A stretch of DNA of 64,000 nucleotides from Pontiellaceae bacterium B1224 (GTDB lineage Bacteria; Verrucomicrobiota; Kiritimatiellia; Kiritimatiellales; Pontiellaceae), in contig JAROBA010000005.1 in the NCBI GenBank assembly GCA_029432815.1, positions 1 through 64,000 on the forward strand, read 5' to 3'. How positions within the stretch are numbered: the stretch's first letter is position 1; the number at the start of each line of letters is the position of its first letter. Both the position numbers and the translations under genes were made by a program. The notes under the pieces were generated by a model. It was not told the DNA's origin and ran no database searches. It saw nothing but the letters and a program-made list of their open reading frames with translations. Positions 33,891 to 42,799 of this stretch are shown piece by piece.

Positions 33891-35004
33891 GAGATTCTCC
33901 TGCATTGTGTAGGCGGCGCAGCGGCAGTCGAACGGTGGCACGTGTTCCCTGCCCGAGTGTACTTTCCAGCGCGATCGTCCCTTCATGGCCGGCGATGATG
34001 CCATGCACGACCGACAGGCCGAGCCCCGTTCCTTCGTCTATATCCTTTGTGGTGAAGAACGGATCGAAGATACGCGGCAGGACGTCCGGATCAATGCCGA
34101 AGCCGGTGTCGGTAACGGTTAACCGCAGCCATTCGCCGTCACGCATTGTGGAAATGCTCAGCTCGCCGCCGTCGGGCATGGCCTGGATGGCGTTGACTGC
34201 GAGATTGGTAATGACCTGTCGCAACTGCACATCGTCGGCCACAATTTCGGGGATGGTTTCATCGAGGGCGTATTCGAGCCGAATATCCGATGCCGCACAG
34301 CGCGGTCGCCAAATGGATTCGCTTTCCTTGATGAGCCGGTTGATATCTACCCGCACGTCGCGCGGGGTTGTTTGCCGAGCGAAGGTCATCAGACGCCGGA
34401 TAATGTCGCGTGCATGCAGGGTGGCGGACTCAATCTTCGCAATGTCGCCTTGCGCCTGTTGCGGCAGGTCAGGTGTTTTGGAGAGCAGTTGTGCAAAGCC
34501 CAGAATACCGCCGAGCGGTTCGTTGAGTTCGTGCGCAACACCGGCAGCCAGCTGGCCGATGGTTGCGAGCCGGTCCGAGTGCCTCAATTTTGCATGCAGG
34601 CGTTCCTGTTCCGCCGCCGTTTCGCGGCGGTCGATGATCAGCCCCACCTGCCGGACTACTTCTTTCAGCAGTTTCTGTTCTTCGTCAAGAAACGAGATTT
34701 GGTTGGATGAATAGCCGACTTCAAGCGAGCCGCGTACCTGCCCGCGAACAATAATCGGAGCCGACAGCCTGTGATCGAATGCCGCGCGAACTCCGCCGCA
34801 GAATTCATTGCTGTCGAGCACGACACGTGCTGCGGCACGGTGCGGAATTTGCCAGGCCTCCGGCAGGGCATCGGCAACGCCCTGGAGAATATCCCCGAGC
34901 GAGGCCGTCGGATTTCCGGAAACCTGTGCGATGGCATAGAGGCAACCGAGTTCTTTAACCCGTTCCTGCAGCTTTCGTTCAATATCGTTGTGTTCAGTAT
35001 CCAT
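33877..35004 (-). CDS. Histidine kinase with GAF-like sensor
   Basis: A 375-aa soluble-looking kinase. The N-terminal about 130 residues form a GAF-like sensor domain (LYAIAQVSGN ... GQVRGSLEVGYS). A HisKA domain follows with the phospho-histidine in GVAHELNEPLGGILGF, then HATPase with NLAVNAIQAM (N box), DTGFGID (G1) and GTGLGLSVVHG (G2). No membrane segment is seen, so the signal is probably cytoplasmic. It is translationally coupled to the sigma-54 activator and is its likely partner. An upstream ATG at 35067 would add 21 residues. Confidence 0.93.
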   Translation of the reverse strand: MDTEHNDIERKLQERVKELGCLYAIAQVSGNPTASLGDILQGVADALPEAWQIPHRAAARVVLDSNEFCGGVRAAFDHRLSAPIIVRGQVRGSLEVGYSSNQISFLDEEQKLLKEVVRQVGLIIDRRETAAEQERLHAKLRHSDRLATIGQLAAGVAHELNEPLGGILGFAQLLSKTPDLPQQAQGDIAKIESATLHARDIIRRLMTFARQTTPRDVRVDINRLIKESESIWRPRCAASDIRLEYALDETIPEIVADDVQLRQVITNLAVNAIQAMPDGGELSISTMRDGEWLRLTVTDTGFGIDPDVLPRIFDPFFTTKDIDEGTGLGLSVVHGIIAGHEGTIALESTLGQGTRATVRLPLRRLHNAGESHEQE

Positions 35005-35090
35005 AAACACTTCCAAGTAATATAAAAATCTAGCACACCCAAGCGAATTGTTCACCGAACGTTGCATCTGCTATTTGCTCGCGCATGCAC

Positions 35091-35160
35091 AAAAAAGGAG
35101 CCTTGCGGCTCCGGCTTAAAGATTCAGTTCCTTCCGCCGCATGAACAAGGCGGAAGGAAC
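35091..35160 (-). terminator. Double stem-loop with intrinsic terminator
   Basis: On the minus strand, a perfect 12-bp stem (35149-35160 with 35127-35138) is followed by a second stem GGAGCC-GCAA-GGCTCC (35107-35112 with 35097-35102) and a run of six T (35091-35096). It ends the 36-aa peptide transcript and separates it from the histidine kinase. Confidence 0.85.
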
Positions 35161-35170
35161 TCTTTACCCG

Positions 35171-35281
35171 CTAACGGGCAACCGCCTTCCCGGCGACAAT
35201 TCCATTCTTCTCCCGCTGGAGTCTTTTCTTTTCCTTCAACGTCATTTTAGGCGTCTTCCGCCCCGGCTTCTGTTTGGACAT
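35171..35281 (-). CDS. Micro-ORF 3, 36-aa very basic peptide
   Basis: A 36-residue peptide, MSKQKPGRKTPKMTLKEKKR then LQREKNGIVAGKAVAR, with about 40 percent Lys or Arg. An AAAGGAG ribosome site lies 8 bp before the ATG at 35281. It has its own sigma-54 promoter upstream and a terminator downstream, so it is a single-gene unit. Such peptides often bind RNA, ribosomes or membranes, but no family is recognised. Confidence 0.7.
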   Translation of the reverse strand: MSKQKPGRKTPKMTLKEKKRLQREKNGIVAGKAVAR

Positions 35282-35332
35282 AGCAATCTCCTTTCATGTT
35301 ATAGATGGTGTCCTTGTGAAGACGGGGCCTAA

Positions 35333-35348
35333 TGCAACAAGCATGCCA
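35333..35348 (-). promoter_or_regulatory. Sigma-54 promoter, micro-ORF 3
   Basis: On the minus strand it reads TGGCAT-GCTTG-TTGCA, in the -24/-12 register and with the canonical TTGCA. It is about 52 bp upstream of micro-ORF 3. No third copy of the CCCCGCCCGGAAA element is at 189 bp. Confidence 0.85.
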
Positions 35349-35574
35349 CCGAGCGCGGGCACGCCATGCGAAAAACCGCCCGTCGTTGGCGGAAAGTTAC
35401 AACGGGCTAGCGGCGCGGGGGTTAGAGATTAATATTTTTACTCACACCCAATAGTAACGGGGCCTTAGAGGCAGCCTCTCCGGATTCGGGATCACTGTAA
35501 AGGTGAGGCAAAATGTTGCGGGTGCGGTTTTTATACCCAGTCAGTCTGGCCGCTCGAATCAGACACAAACTTCA
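35349..35574. other. Intergenic upstream of sigma-54 promoter 3
   Basis: No gene. The 226 bp between the stop of the enzyme I gene and the third sigma-54 promoter contain an inverted repeat GCCCGTcgttggcggaaagttacAACGGGC (35378-35407, imperfect). The activator could bind here. No terminator for the enzyme I gene is clear. Confidence 0.3.
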
Positions 35575-37200
35575 CTAATCCGACTGCCGAACAGCCTGTT
35601 TGGTTTCCGGGAGCCGCGGCGGCGCAACACTTAACGTCGTGACCCCGCAGGCGAGCAATTTCCTGATTGCTTCGGGGCGTCCGGCCAGTTCGCCGCACAC
35701 TGAAAGCGGTATGTCCGGAAGGTCGGAATGTACGATTTCCAACATTCGGAAAACGGCGGCGTGGGTGTCGTCAAAATAGGTATCGACCGCGGCGTTTTCC
35801 CGGTCGGCCGCAAACGCGTACTGCGTCAGATCGTTGGTTCCGAAGCTTAGAAAATCGACGTGTTCTGCGAGTGCTTTTGCGGAAAGCGCGGCGGCCGGCG
35901 TTTCGATCATGGCACCGATGGGCAGGATTTGCCCGGTTCCAATTTTATCGGCCATGGCGTCCAAACGTTCCTTCACCAACTCCATATCCTGCGGCAACGT
36001 GACCATGGGAACAAGAATATGCAGATCAAAATCGGCGGAGAGTCGCAGCAATACTTCCAGCTGGGTATCCAGCAGCTCCGGATAGTTTTCGAGAAAGCGG
36101 ATTCCACGAAGACCCAGCGCCGGATTGCTCTCCCTCAGTTGTTCCATAAAAGGCAGTGGCTTATCAGCACCGGCATCGAGCAACCGAATATAAACGGAAC
36201 GATCCCCTATCGGTTCAATTCCCGCCTTCAACTCTTCGTACATTTCATTGGCACCGGGCGGTGTGTTTCGATTGAGGTAGATCCGCTCAATTCGATATAA
36301 TCCGATTCCCTCGGCACCCATTTCGACGGCCTTCCGCGTGTCATCAGCACTGCCGACATTTGCAAAAACTGAAATGCGTACCCCCTGTTTGGTGACGGCC
36401 GGTTGCGTGGACTGGTGGATGGCTAACGAGCGCGATTTGGATGCGTCCTCGCATTTGGCTTCAAAGTTTTGCTGGTCCTCCTGCGAGGGGTGAATAATGA
36501 TTTCCTGCGCGCCGGCATCGATCAGGATTTGATCGCCGGTTTTCACCTTTTGAACGATATTCTCTAACCCGGCCAGGCAGGGTAAGCCGATTTCGTTGGC
36601 GAACAATGCCGCATGCGATCCCGCCCCTCCTTCCTCCAGTAAAACACCGGCGGTATCCCGGCGCATAAGGAATAGAGTATCAGAAGGCAACAACCTGTTG
36701 GCCACGAGAATACAGCCTTCCGGCAGTTCTTCGAATGCATGCCGCCGTACTCCAGCCAGAGCGGAAATCAGCTGGCGGGCCAGGTCGCGGATATCATCAC
36801 TTTTCTGCTGCCCCACTTTGGCTTCCATAGATTGGAAACGACGTTCCCAACGGCGGAATACCGTTTTAACGGCTGAGCCTGCACTCATCAGTTCTTCACT
36901 GACTTCCCGCTCGACCTCTTCCTGCAACGTTTGGTCTTCGATGATCATACGATGTGCCTGGAAAACATCGGAAAGGTCCGTATCCATTTCTTCCCGGACA
37001 TCATTGGCCAATCCCTCGAGTTGAGATGAGACCTGTTTAAGTGCTTCATGAAGCCGCTTGATTTCCGAAAAAACCTGTTCGTCTTCAATGTCATAAAACT
37101 CGTCTGTACGGTTCATGACATCCTCATAAACAAAAGCCTCTCCGCAACCGAGTCCGCCGGAGAGTTTTTTTCCTTTAAGCCGTATTGGTTCTTTGGGCAT
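35575..37200 (-). CDS. PTS enzyme I (phosphoenolpyruvate-protein phosphotransferase)
   Basis: A 541-aa enzyme I that takes a phosphate from PEP to a histidine and hands it to an HPr-type carrier. The active-site region GGAGSHAALFANEIGLPCLAG has His196. The C-terminal PEP-binding barrel has GIGLYRIERIYL, LRGIRFLENYP, MVTLPQ, IGAMIETPAA and SFGTNDLTQYAFAADR. No HPr gene, EIIB or EIIC is seen. Together with the EIIA domains fused to a Usp (28049) and a permease (17233), it suggests a regulatory PTS. It lies 21 bp after the CsbD-like gene. Confidence 0.93.
   Translation of the reverse strand: MPKEPIRLKGKKLSGGLGCGEAFVYEDVMNRTDEFYDIEDEQVFSEIKRLHEALKQVSSQLEGLANDVREEMDTDLSDVFQAHRMIIEDQTLQEEVEREVSEELMSAGSAVKTVFRRWERRFQSMEAKVGQQKSDDIRDLARQLISALAGVRRHAFEELPEGCILVANRLLPSDTLFLMRRDTAGVLLEEGGAGSHAALFANEIGLPCLAGLENIVQKVKTGDQILIDAGAQEIIIHPSQEDQQNFEAKCEDASKSRSLAIHQSTQPAVTKQGVRISVFANVGSADDTRKAVEMGAEGIGLYRIERIYLNRNTPPGANEMYEELKAGIEPIGDRSVYIRLLDAGADKPLPFMEQLRESNPALGLRGIRFLENYPELLDTQLEVLLRLSADFDLHILVPMVTLPQDMELVKERLDAMADKIGTGQILPIGAMIETPAAALSAKALAEHVDFLSFGTNDLTQYAFAADRENAAVDTYFDDTHAAVFRMLEIVHSDLPDIPLSVCGELAGRPEAIRKLLACGVTTLSVAPPRLPETKQAVRQSD
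36833..36847. repeat. TTCCAANNNTTGGAA palindrome, one mismatch
   Basis: TTCCAT-AGA-TTGGAA inside the enzyme I gene. It is the only copy I found between 28 and 51 kb. Confidence 0.5.
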
Positions 37201-37221
37201 TCGTTCATCCCTATTTTTTCG

Positions 37222-37425
37222 TTATCGATCGATCTGTTCTATCAAAGCCTGTATCGACCGTTCTGCTTCGGCACGATTGATATTATACCGGACTTGAATC
37301 AAATCCATTAACCGTTCGGGTTTGCCCTGTATCGTTTCACGGTCTAATCCGGTAAGGCGAGGCCACTTGCTTGAAATGTAAGGGCTGAATTCAGTCCAGT
37401 GTAAATTTATTTCTTCAATATTCAT
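37222..37425 (-). CDS. CsbD-like small stress protein
   Basis: A 67-aa protein. The pattern W..F ... KWPRLTGLD...I.GKPERLMDLIQ.RY.I...EAE is that of the CsbD family of stress-induced small proteins. The hydrophilic, mostly helical sequence suits a soluble stress protein, but the precise role is unknown. It lies directly upstream of the PTS enzyme I gene, 21 bp apart, and so is probably co-transcribed. Confidence 0.72.
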   Translation of the reverse strand: MNIEEINLHWTEFSPYISSKWPRLTGLDRETIQGKPERLMDLIQVRYNINRAEAERSIQALIEQIDR

Positions 37426-37451
37426 TTTAACCTTCCCGAGCGGACGACTGC

Positions 37452-38063
37452 CTATTTTTCAAGCTTATTGAGGCGGGCATGATCCCCCTGTTTAATGACT
37501 TCTTTGAAGTCATAATTGATAAACCAGAACGGCGTTTCCGAGTGGTTCAGCAGATGCCCTTTATGAATGATCGGATTGTCTATGTCCGACCATCCTTTAT
37601 CCGCATGCTTGGTGGTTTCCACAGAAGCGGCCGTTTTTCCGTCCACCATAACGGCTGCAGCAGCATCGATATCGAATCCACTGACTTCATACCGTTCCCG
37701 AAGGTTTGGGTGCACATAGACGTTCGCATAGTGCTCGCCTGGCTTGACGTTAATGAAGGTCACCTCATCGGTAAGCACGATAGGAGTTTTTTCTTCTCCT
37801 TCATTAACCAGCGCTGAAAACAGCACGGTCACTTCATCCAGCCATTCATCGGATGTGGTAAATTCCAAATGAATCTGCAACCATTTTTTTGACGCGGCCT
37901 GCTGATTATCCAATTTGGTCTGTGCCTGATACAGAGGCGTATAGATGTTGTCGTTGATACTGATATCTGTGATTTCAACGCTGGGTTCTGCAACAGCAAA
38001 ACTCGTCACCCCGATAAGCACAACGGATAATACATTTGTTCGTATGAATTTTGTATATTTCAT
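37452..38063 (-). CDS. Exported protein of unknown function
   Basis: A 203-aa protein starting MKYTKFIRTNVLSVVLIGVT with a signal peptide ending near AVA (about 24-26). The mature part has alternating hydrophobic residues and is probably beta-rich (SVEITDISINDNIYTPL, WLQIHLEFTTSDEWLDEVTVLF). No catalytic motif is apparent. An AGGAG site supports the start at 38063 rather than a longer frame. It follows the MscS gene, with about 30 bp between the stop of MscS and the chosen start, in a probable MscS/exported-protein unit. Confidence 0.65.
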   Translation of the reverse strand: MKYTKFIRTNVLSVVLIGVTSFAVAEPSVEITDISINDNIYTPLYQAQTKLDNQQAASKKWLQIHLEFTTSDEWLDEVTVLFSALVNEGEEKTPIVLTDEVTFINVKPGEHYANVYVHPNLRERYEVSGFDIDAAAAVMVDGKTAASVETTKHADKGWSDIDNPIIHKGHLLNHSETPFWFINYDFKEVIKQGDHARLNKLEK

Positions 38064-38091
38064 GACATTACTCCTGTTAGTTCGCCCCTGA

Positions 38092-39060
38092 TCATGCCTC
38101 TGTTTCGGATTCAGCACTATCGGGTGATTCCGTAGTTGTTCCTTCGCTTTTCCCTGCTTTCTCCGTCATGAGCAAATCGTAGGGCTTGCTGTTTTCGCCG
38201 AAATAGATGGAGCGATGCGGAAATGGAATCTCGATTCCCTGAGCATCAAAGGCATGTTTTATGCGCCGCAGATATTGACGCCCCACTTCCCACTGCCGGA
38301 TCGGTTTAGTTTTAATCCGGCCTTTTATCACCACGGCAGAATCGCCGAATTTATCGACCCCGAAGATGTCGGGCTCTTCAATCATTAACCTGCCGAACGT
38401 ATCATCTTCCTTCATCTCGCGGCCGACTTTCTCCATGACCTCAATCACTCGGTCCGTATCTTCCTTATAGGCCACGCCGATATCGAAAATATAAGCCGAC
38501 CACTCATTGGTCATGTTGCTGAGCGTGCTGATGCTTCCGTTTGGAAAGACATGCACAACCCCACCGAGATCCCGAAGAATCGTTGTACGAAACCTGATTT
38601 TTTCAACCAGCCCGCCTGTGCCGTTAATGATAGCCACATCGCCAACCCGGATCTGATTTTCGAGAATAATAAAAAAACCGGAGATAATATCGCGCACCAG
38701 ATTCTGAGCACCGAAACCGACCGCAAGCCCCGCCACACCGGCCCCTGCAAGAATGGGTCCGATTTTAGCGCCAACTTCTTTGAGAATACTCAACATCACC
38801 ATTATCCAGATCGTGAGGCTGAAGCTTTGCCAAAGCAGGCGCGTCAAGGTTTCGACTCGCTTGCCTGATTCCGAAGGCGGTTCACCTTCTTGCCGACTTT
38901 TGTCGATTAACCTTTTCTTAAGCCGTTCAATCAGAGAATTGATGACTTTACTTAAAATCAACCCCGCAATAATGATCACGAGAATTCGAATCCCGGTCTT
39001 CATAACTGCATTCCAATTCACATCATTAAATAATTGCTGCATGAGAGCTTCGATGTTCAT
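38092..39060 (-). CDS. MscS-type mechanosensitive channel
   Basis: A 322-aa channel of the MscS family, opening under membrane tension to release solutes. Three membrane helices are seen at about 20-40, 75-95 and 97-120, with the pore-lining TM3 rich in Gly and Ala (GPILAGAGVAGLAVGFGAQNLVRDIISGFFII). The beta domain follows (GDVAIINGTGGLVEKIRFRTTILRDLGG, VVHVFPNGS), then an alpha/beta C-terminus. The last 30 residues are acidic and disordered. It lies upstream of the exported protein and fits the osmotic-stress theme of the island. Confidence 0.92.
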   Translation of the reverse strand: MNIEALMQQLFNDVNWNAVMKTGIRILVIIIAGLILSKVINSLIERLKKRLIDKSRQEGEPPSESGKRVETLTRLLWQSFSLTIWIMVMLSILKEVGAKIGPILAGAGVAGLAVGFGAQNLVRDIISGFFIILENQIRVGDVAIINGTGGLVEKIRFRTTILRDLGGVVHVFPNGSISTLSNMTNEWSAYIFDIGVAYKEDTDRVIEVMEKVGREMKEDDTFGRLMIEEPDIFGVDKFGDSAVVIKGRIKTKPIRQWEVGRQYLRRIKHAFDAQGIEIPFPHRSIYFGENSKPYDLLMTEKAGKSEGTTTESPDSAESETEA

Positions 39061-39213
39061 GAGTGCACCCGTAAATTTTCATTGTTCAGCAGTTCATCTG
39101 CGGAATAAATGAAGTACACCGGAATGGCTGTCAGATCGATATCAGGGGATACTCCAGAAGACCCTGCGGAATTCCTGAGACGTACATGGGTCCAACAAAG
39201 GCGCAGCCCCTCT

Positions 39214-41088
39214 CTAAGAGGAATACGGCACGGATATACAGGCCATCGTTCCTGTGCCCTTTTGAGAAGAAATCTCAACCTTCCCGCCTATATTTTCGAG
39301 CCGCTCTTCGAGCGCAAAAAGGCCGAAACCGCCTTTTTCATCATAGCTGGAATCGTCCAAAATCTGCACATCGAACCCGGCCCCGTCATCGCGAACCCGA
39401 GTGTAAAGGCGACCTTTTTTAATCCACAAATCAATCTCGATACTGCACGCCCCGGCATACTTGAGCGCATTCATCAGCAACTCGCGAATGCCGCGAAACA
39501 GCAAAGCAGCCAGATTATGTTCAAGCAACGCGCCGTCCAATCGGTCATGAACTCGGATTACGGTACCATCCATCCGTTCATGTTTTTCAGCAAGATGGCG
39601 CAATGCGGCAACCAGACCAAGTTCGTTGAGCAGCGCCGGGACGAGTTGATCCATGATCATGCGGCACTCTGTTGCGGCATCGCCCAGCAGGGTTCGGATT
39701 CCGGCAATGCGTTCCGCCACTTCAATGCTGTGTCCGGCCTCCACCATATCGCTTAATACGCCGCCCATCCGGATATTGGAAAGCGAAATCAACTGAATAA
39801 TATTATCGTGCAGATAATTGGCGATCCCGGCCCGCTCCTGCTCTTCGGTATTAATCAGCTGTTCGGCCAGACTGCGTGAGCGCAGACGATAATGCTTTGC
39901 CTCGGTTTCCGCTCGTTTCCGCTGGGTCACATCGGTACCGACATACAGGAGGCTCTCCACACGACCCCGTTCATCGCGTAGAGCGCGAACCGACCAGTGA
40001 ACCCAGGCCGATTCCTGACCTCTTCGGCAAAGTTGGTCGAAACTTCCATGCAATTCCGGCTCACGCGCCACAACGCGGGCATATTCATGCTGGTCGGAAC
40101 CTGCAGTGTCAAACGGCGGCACCAACGCGTCCAACATATTCGATCCGACCAGCGCCTTCTCGGAATCGACGAAATACCGTAGCGCGTATTCATTGACGAA
40201 TTGAATGGTATGGTCCGGCCCTACGCGCAGGATGATACTGTTGGCCATTTCTACCAGATCGCGGTATTTTCGCTCATTTTCCTCGGAGGCAATGCGGGCC
40301 TCCATCAGACTCGTTACATCACGCAGGGCCAGCAGTCGCCCCACCGAACGCCCGTCCTTCAGCTGAACATTCGAGGCATGAGGGATCACCCATCGGACTT
40401 CCTCGTTTTTTAAAATGATCCGGACGGGTTTATCAAATTGAACTTCCTGAGCCAGCTCGGTAACCGTTTCAACCAGCTCCTCCTCCTGCTCCTCATTCAG
40501 TTCTATGAAAAGTCCGAACATTACGGTCTGGAGATCGGCATTTAACAGCTCGTGGAGCGGGCAGCCGGCCAAGGTTGCAAACTGCGGGGTTGCGCTCCGG
40601 ATCACTCCGTGTGCATCAATATTTGCAGCCGCCACACCAAGCGATTCCAATGAGTGCAGACTCGATGCTGCCGCGCTGGAGGATTCATTTTCGAACAGTT
40701 GCGTTTTCTGTTCCTCACGCATTTCCCCGACATCCTGAATGATGTAAATAAAATACCGGGGCTCATTTTGGACGTTACGATGCAACGAAACGGTCAGTCG
40801 AACCCATATCAAACTTCCGTCTTTCGCGAAGTAACGTTTCTCCATCGTGTAGTTCGGAATTCTGTCATTCAATAGCTGATCAAGCTGTTCAAGATCCGTA
40901 TCGAGATCGGCGGGAAAAGTTATCTCCTGAAAGGTTTTCTGCAGCAACTCCGGGCGGCTGTAGCCGACCAGGTCGCAGAGGCACGAATTCACATCAATAA
41001 AGCGTCCCTCCAAACCCACATGGGCAATGCCAACGGCTGCCTGATCAAGCGTGTTCGGCACTATGCTGTCTTTACTCTCATTGGACAT
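39214..41088 (-). CDS. PAS-domain histidine kinase, HisKA_3 type
   Basis: A 624-aa kinase with at least three PAS-like domains in the first 400 residues (VGIAHVGLEGRFIDVNSCLCDLVGY first; others centred near 160 and 300). A HisKA_3 domain follows, with the phospho-histidine in ANYLHDNIIQLISLSN, then a HATPase with LLMNALKYAGA and DDGAGFD. The order and HisKA_3 type match NarL-family regulators, such as that at 9400-10056, though pairing cannot be shown. No membrane segment is clear, so sensing may be in the cytoplasm. Start at 41088 preferred; 41097 also possible. Confidence 0.88.
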   Translation of the reverse strand: MSNESKDSIVPNTLDQAAVGIAHVGLEGRFIDVNSCLCDLVGYSRPELLQKTFQEITFPADLDTDLEQLDQLLNDRIPNYTMEKRYFAKDGSLIWVRLTVSLHRNVQNEPRYFIYIIQDVGEMREEQKTQLFENESSSAAASSLHSLESLGVAAANIDAHGVIRSATPQFATLAGCPLHELLNADLQTVMFGLFIELNEEQEEELVETVTELAQEVQFDKPVRIILKNEEVRWVIPHASNVQLKDGRSVGRLLALRDVTSLMEARIASEENERKYRDLVEMANSIILRVGPDHTIQFVNEYALRYFVDSEKALVGSNMLDALVPPFDTAGSDQHEYARVVAREPELHGSFDQLCRRGQESAWVHWSVRALRDERGRVESLLYVGTDVTQRKRAETEAKHYRLRSRSLAEQLINTEEQERAGIANYLHDNIIQLISLSNIRMGGVLSDMVEAGHSIEVAERIAGIRTLLGDAATECRMIMDQLVPALLNELGLVAALRHLAEKHERMDGTVIRVHDRLDGALLEHNLAALLFRGIRELLMNALKYAGACSIEIDLWIKKGRLYTRVRDDGAGFDVQILDDSSYDEKGGFGLFALEERLENIGGKVEISSQKGTGTMACISVPYSS

Positions 41089-41207
41089 GGCAGGCATCCA
41101 CCGTATATTTTCAACGTCTGAAAAACTTCAATTTCTGGACGAATACCCTCAATTGAATGAAACGGAAATGCAAGAGAAACATGGGTTCATCCTGAAGCTC
41201 TTGATTT

Positions 41208-42407
41208 TTATTCTGCATCCTCAGTCAGTTGATGCAGTACCCCCTCCAACAATGGAATTTCGCTTTCGGCGTAGGTGTTCCCGATCAGTTTGCGGGCCGC
41301 ATCCACTTTTCCGAACAGATTCCAAAGCAGCACCCCTCGCACCTTTTTATCCTCCAGATAGGCAAAAACATTCTGCTCCTGCAGCCCATTCCATTCCCCC
41401 ACTACCTGCAGTGAAGAATCGAGTATTCCAACGGCCTCATATCCGACATCAAAAAGATCTGAATAAAAATAGGGAAGATACTCGTAGTCCTCTTTCGCAC
41501 CGGCCATATTGCGGCCCGCCATACGCCCCATCGTTAGCGCATTATCCTCGTGTTCCACACGGATGAAACGATCCAACGCCGGGTTATAAAATCTTGCCAC
41601 ATCACCGGCGGCATAGATGCATGAGACGGAAGTCTCCAGATTGCGGTTCACTATAATCCCGTTATCCACCTTCAGCGAAGCCGCTTCAGCCAAACCGGTA
41701 TTCGGCTCCGATCCGACGCCGGCCACCACACATTCGACATTGAAAGAAAGTCCATTTTCCAAACTCAGGAAACAGTGCCTATCATCACACTCCATGCCGG
41801 ACAGCTTTAAACCTGCCTGTAGTTCGACTCCGCAGCTACGATATTTTTCTGTCAGCGCATCGGCCAGTTCGTTCGGGAAGGCTCCTCCGCCGGGAGCGTC
41901 TTCCGGGAAAATCATCGTCACTTTATTTTCCATTCGAGCCAAAGCCGCCGCCATTTCACAGCCGATAAATCCGCCGCCGATCACGGCAAAGCGTTCTTTA
42001 TAAGCCATCAGATCAAGCAGGGTATGATAGTCTGACAGCGTTCGATAATAAATTACTCGGTCTTCTTCAAACGGGAGCGTCCGTGGCCTCACCCCGGTTG
42101 CCATCAGCAGCTTTTCGTATTGATAGGATGTACCCCCGGCAACTACCTTTTTCTCATTCACATTCAGCGCAGTTACTCTGTTCTCGGTAAACAGATCAAC
42201 ATCGAGATCTGCCGTGCCGCAGTCGATCTCTTCAACGCTCTTTTTTCCTCTCCAGAGTCCTTTCGAAAGCGGTGGTCGCTCATATGGAGGGACCGGCTCT
42301 TCCGTTAACAGGGCAATCGAGCCCTCTTGGTCAAGTTCGCGGATACCGCGAATGGCGGCATCGGCCGTCATTCCTCCCCCGATAATCAGATAAGTATATT
42401 GTTTCAC
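41208..42407 (-). CDS. FAD-dependent NAD(P)H oxidoreductase
   Basis: A 399-aa flavoprotein of the ferredoxin/rubredoxin reductase or AIF-like family. The N-terminal FAD motif is GGGMTADAAIRG (10-21), the NAD(P)H motif GGGFIGCEMAAALA lies near 143-156, and the second FAD motif is CIYAAGDVARFYNP. The C-terminal domain is of the reductase type. The electron acceptor could be a ferredoxin or rubredoxin; the damaged ferredoxin at 15146 is not adjacent. It is 110 bp upstream of the PAS kinase on the same strand. Confidence 0.85.
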   Translation of the reverse strand: MKQYTYLIIGGGMTADAAIRGIRELDQEGSIALLTEEPVPPYERPPLSKGLWRGKKSVEEIDCGTADLDVDLFTENRVTALNVNEKKVVAGGTSYQYEKLLMATGVRPRTLPFEEDRVIYYRTLSDYHTLLDLMAYKERFAVIGGGFIGCEMAAALARMENKVTMIFPEDAPGGGAFPNELADALTEKYRSCGVELQAGLKLSGMECDDRHCFLSLENGLSFNVECVVAGVGSEPNTGLAEAASLKVDNGIIVNRNLETSVSCIYAAGDVARFYNPALDRFIRVEHEDNALTMGRMAGRNMAGAKEDYEYLPYFYSDLFDVGYEAVGILDSSLQVVGEWNGLQEQNVFAYLEDKKVRGVLLWNLFGKVDAARKLIGNTYAESEIPLLEGVLHQLTEDAE

Positions 42408-42799
42408 AGTCTGGCCTCCATTCCTTTAATCAGCAATTCCAATAGACAGGGTGTACATATTAGTTACTCAGCCTCTTTTCATAATCGTGGTTGACGGGTT
42501 CGTGTTGAACGAACCCGTCGTCGTGAGCCGTAAATTTATAGTTTTTATATGATGTGATGATCTCAGCATGTTTTCTCCCATCTCTTCCATGCCTGACATT
42601 AAACCCATACTCTTCCAGTTCCCGCAATGGGGGTTAACCTGAGCTTCTGATTCGAATGACCTGACTGGGTACCTGAAATTTTTGTCGATTATTGCGGACC
42701 AAAAAGTATATCTATATGGCTTCGTATTGTCTTATTTCACTGGCCAATGGCGTCAATGAGAGTAAAAGCAGACCGTTTCGCTGGAAAAATATAAGAAGA
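42408..42799. other. Intergenic region with hairpin and likely secretion-gene promoter
   Basis: No gene is recognised. It holds a perfect 11-bp hairpin at 42493-42519. It also includes possible upstream ATGs in frame with the beta-helix gene (42692 and 42716), which I reject because the signal peptide starts at 42800. The divergent oxidoreductase promoter must also lie here. Confidence 0.4.
42493..42519. repeat. Perfect 11-bp hairpin
   Basis: GACGGGTTCGT and ACGAACCCGTC (42493-42503, 42509-42519) with a GTTGA loop. No U-tract follows. It may be a bidirectional terminator or an operator between the oxidoreductase and the beta-helix gene. Confidence 0.6.
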
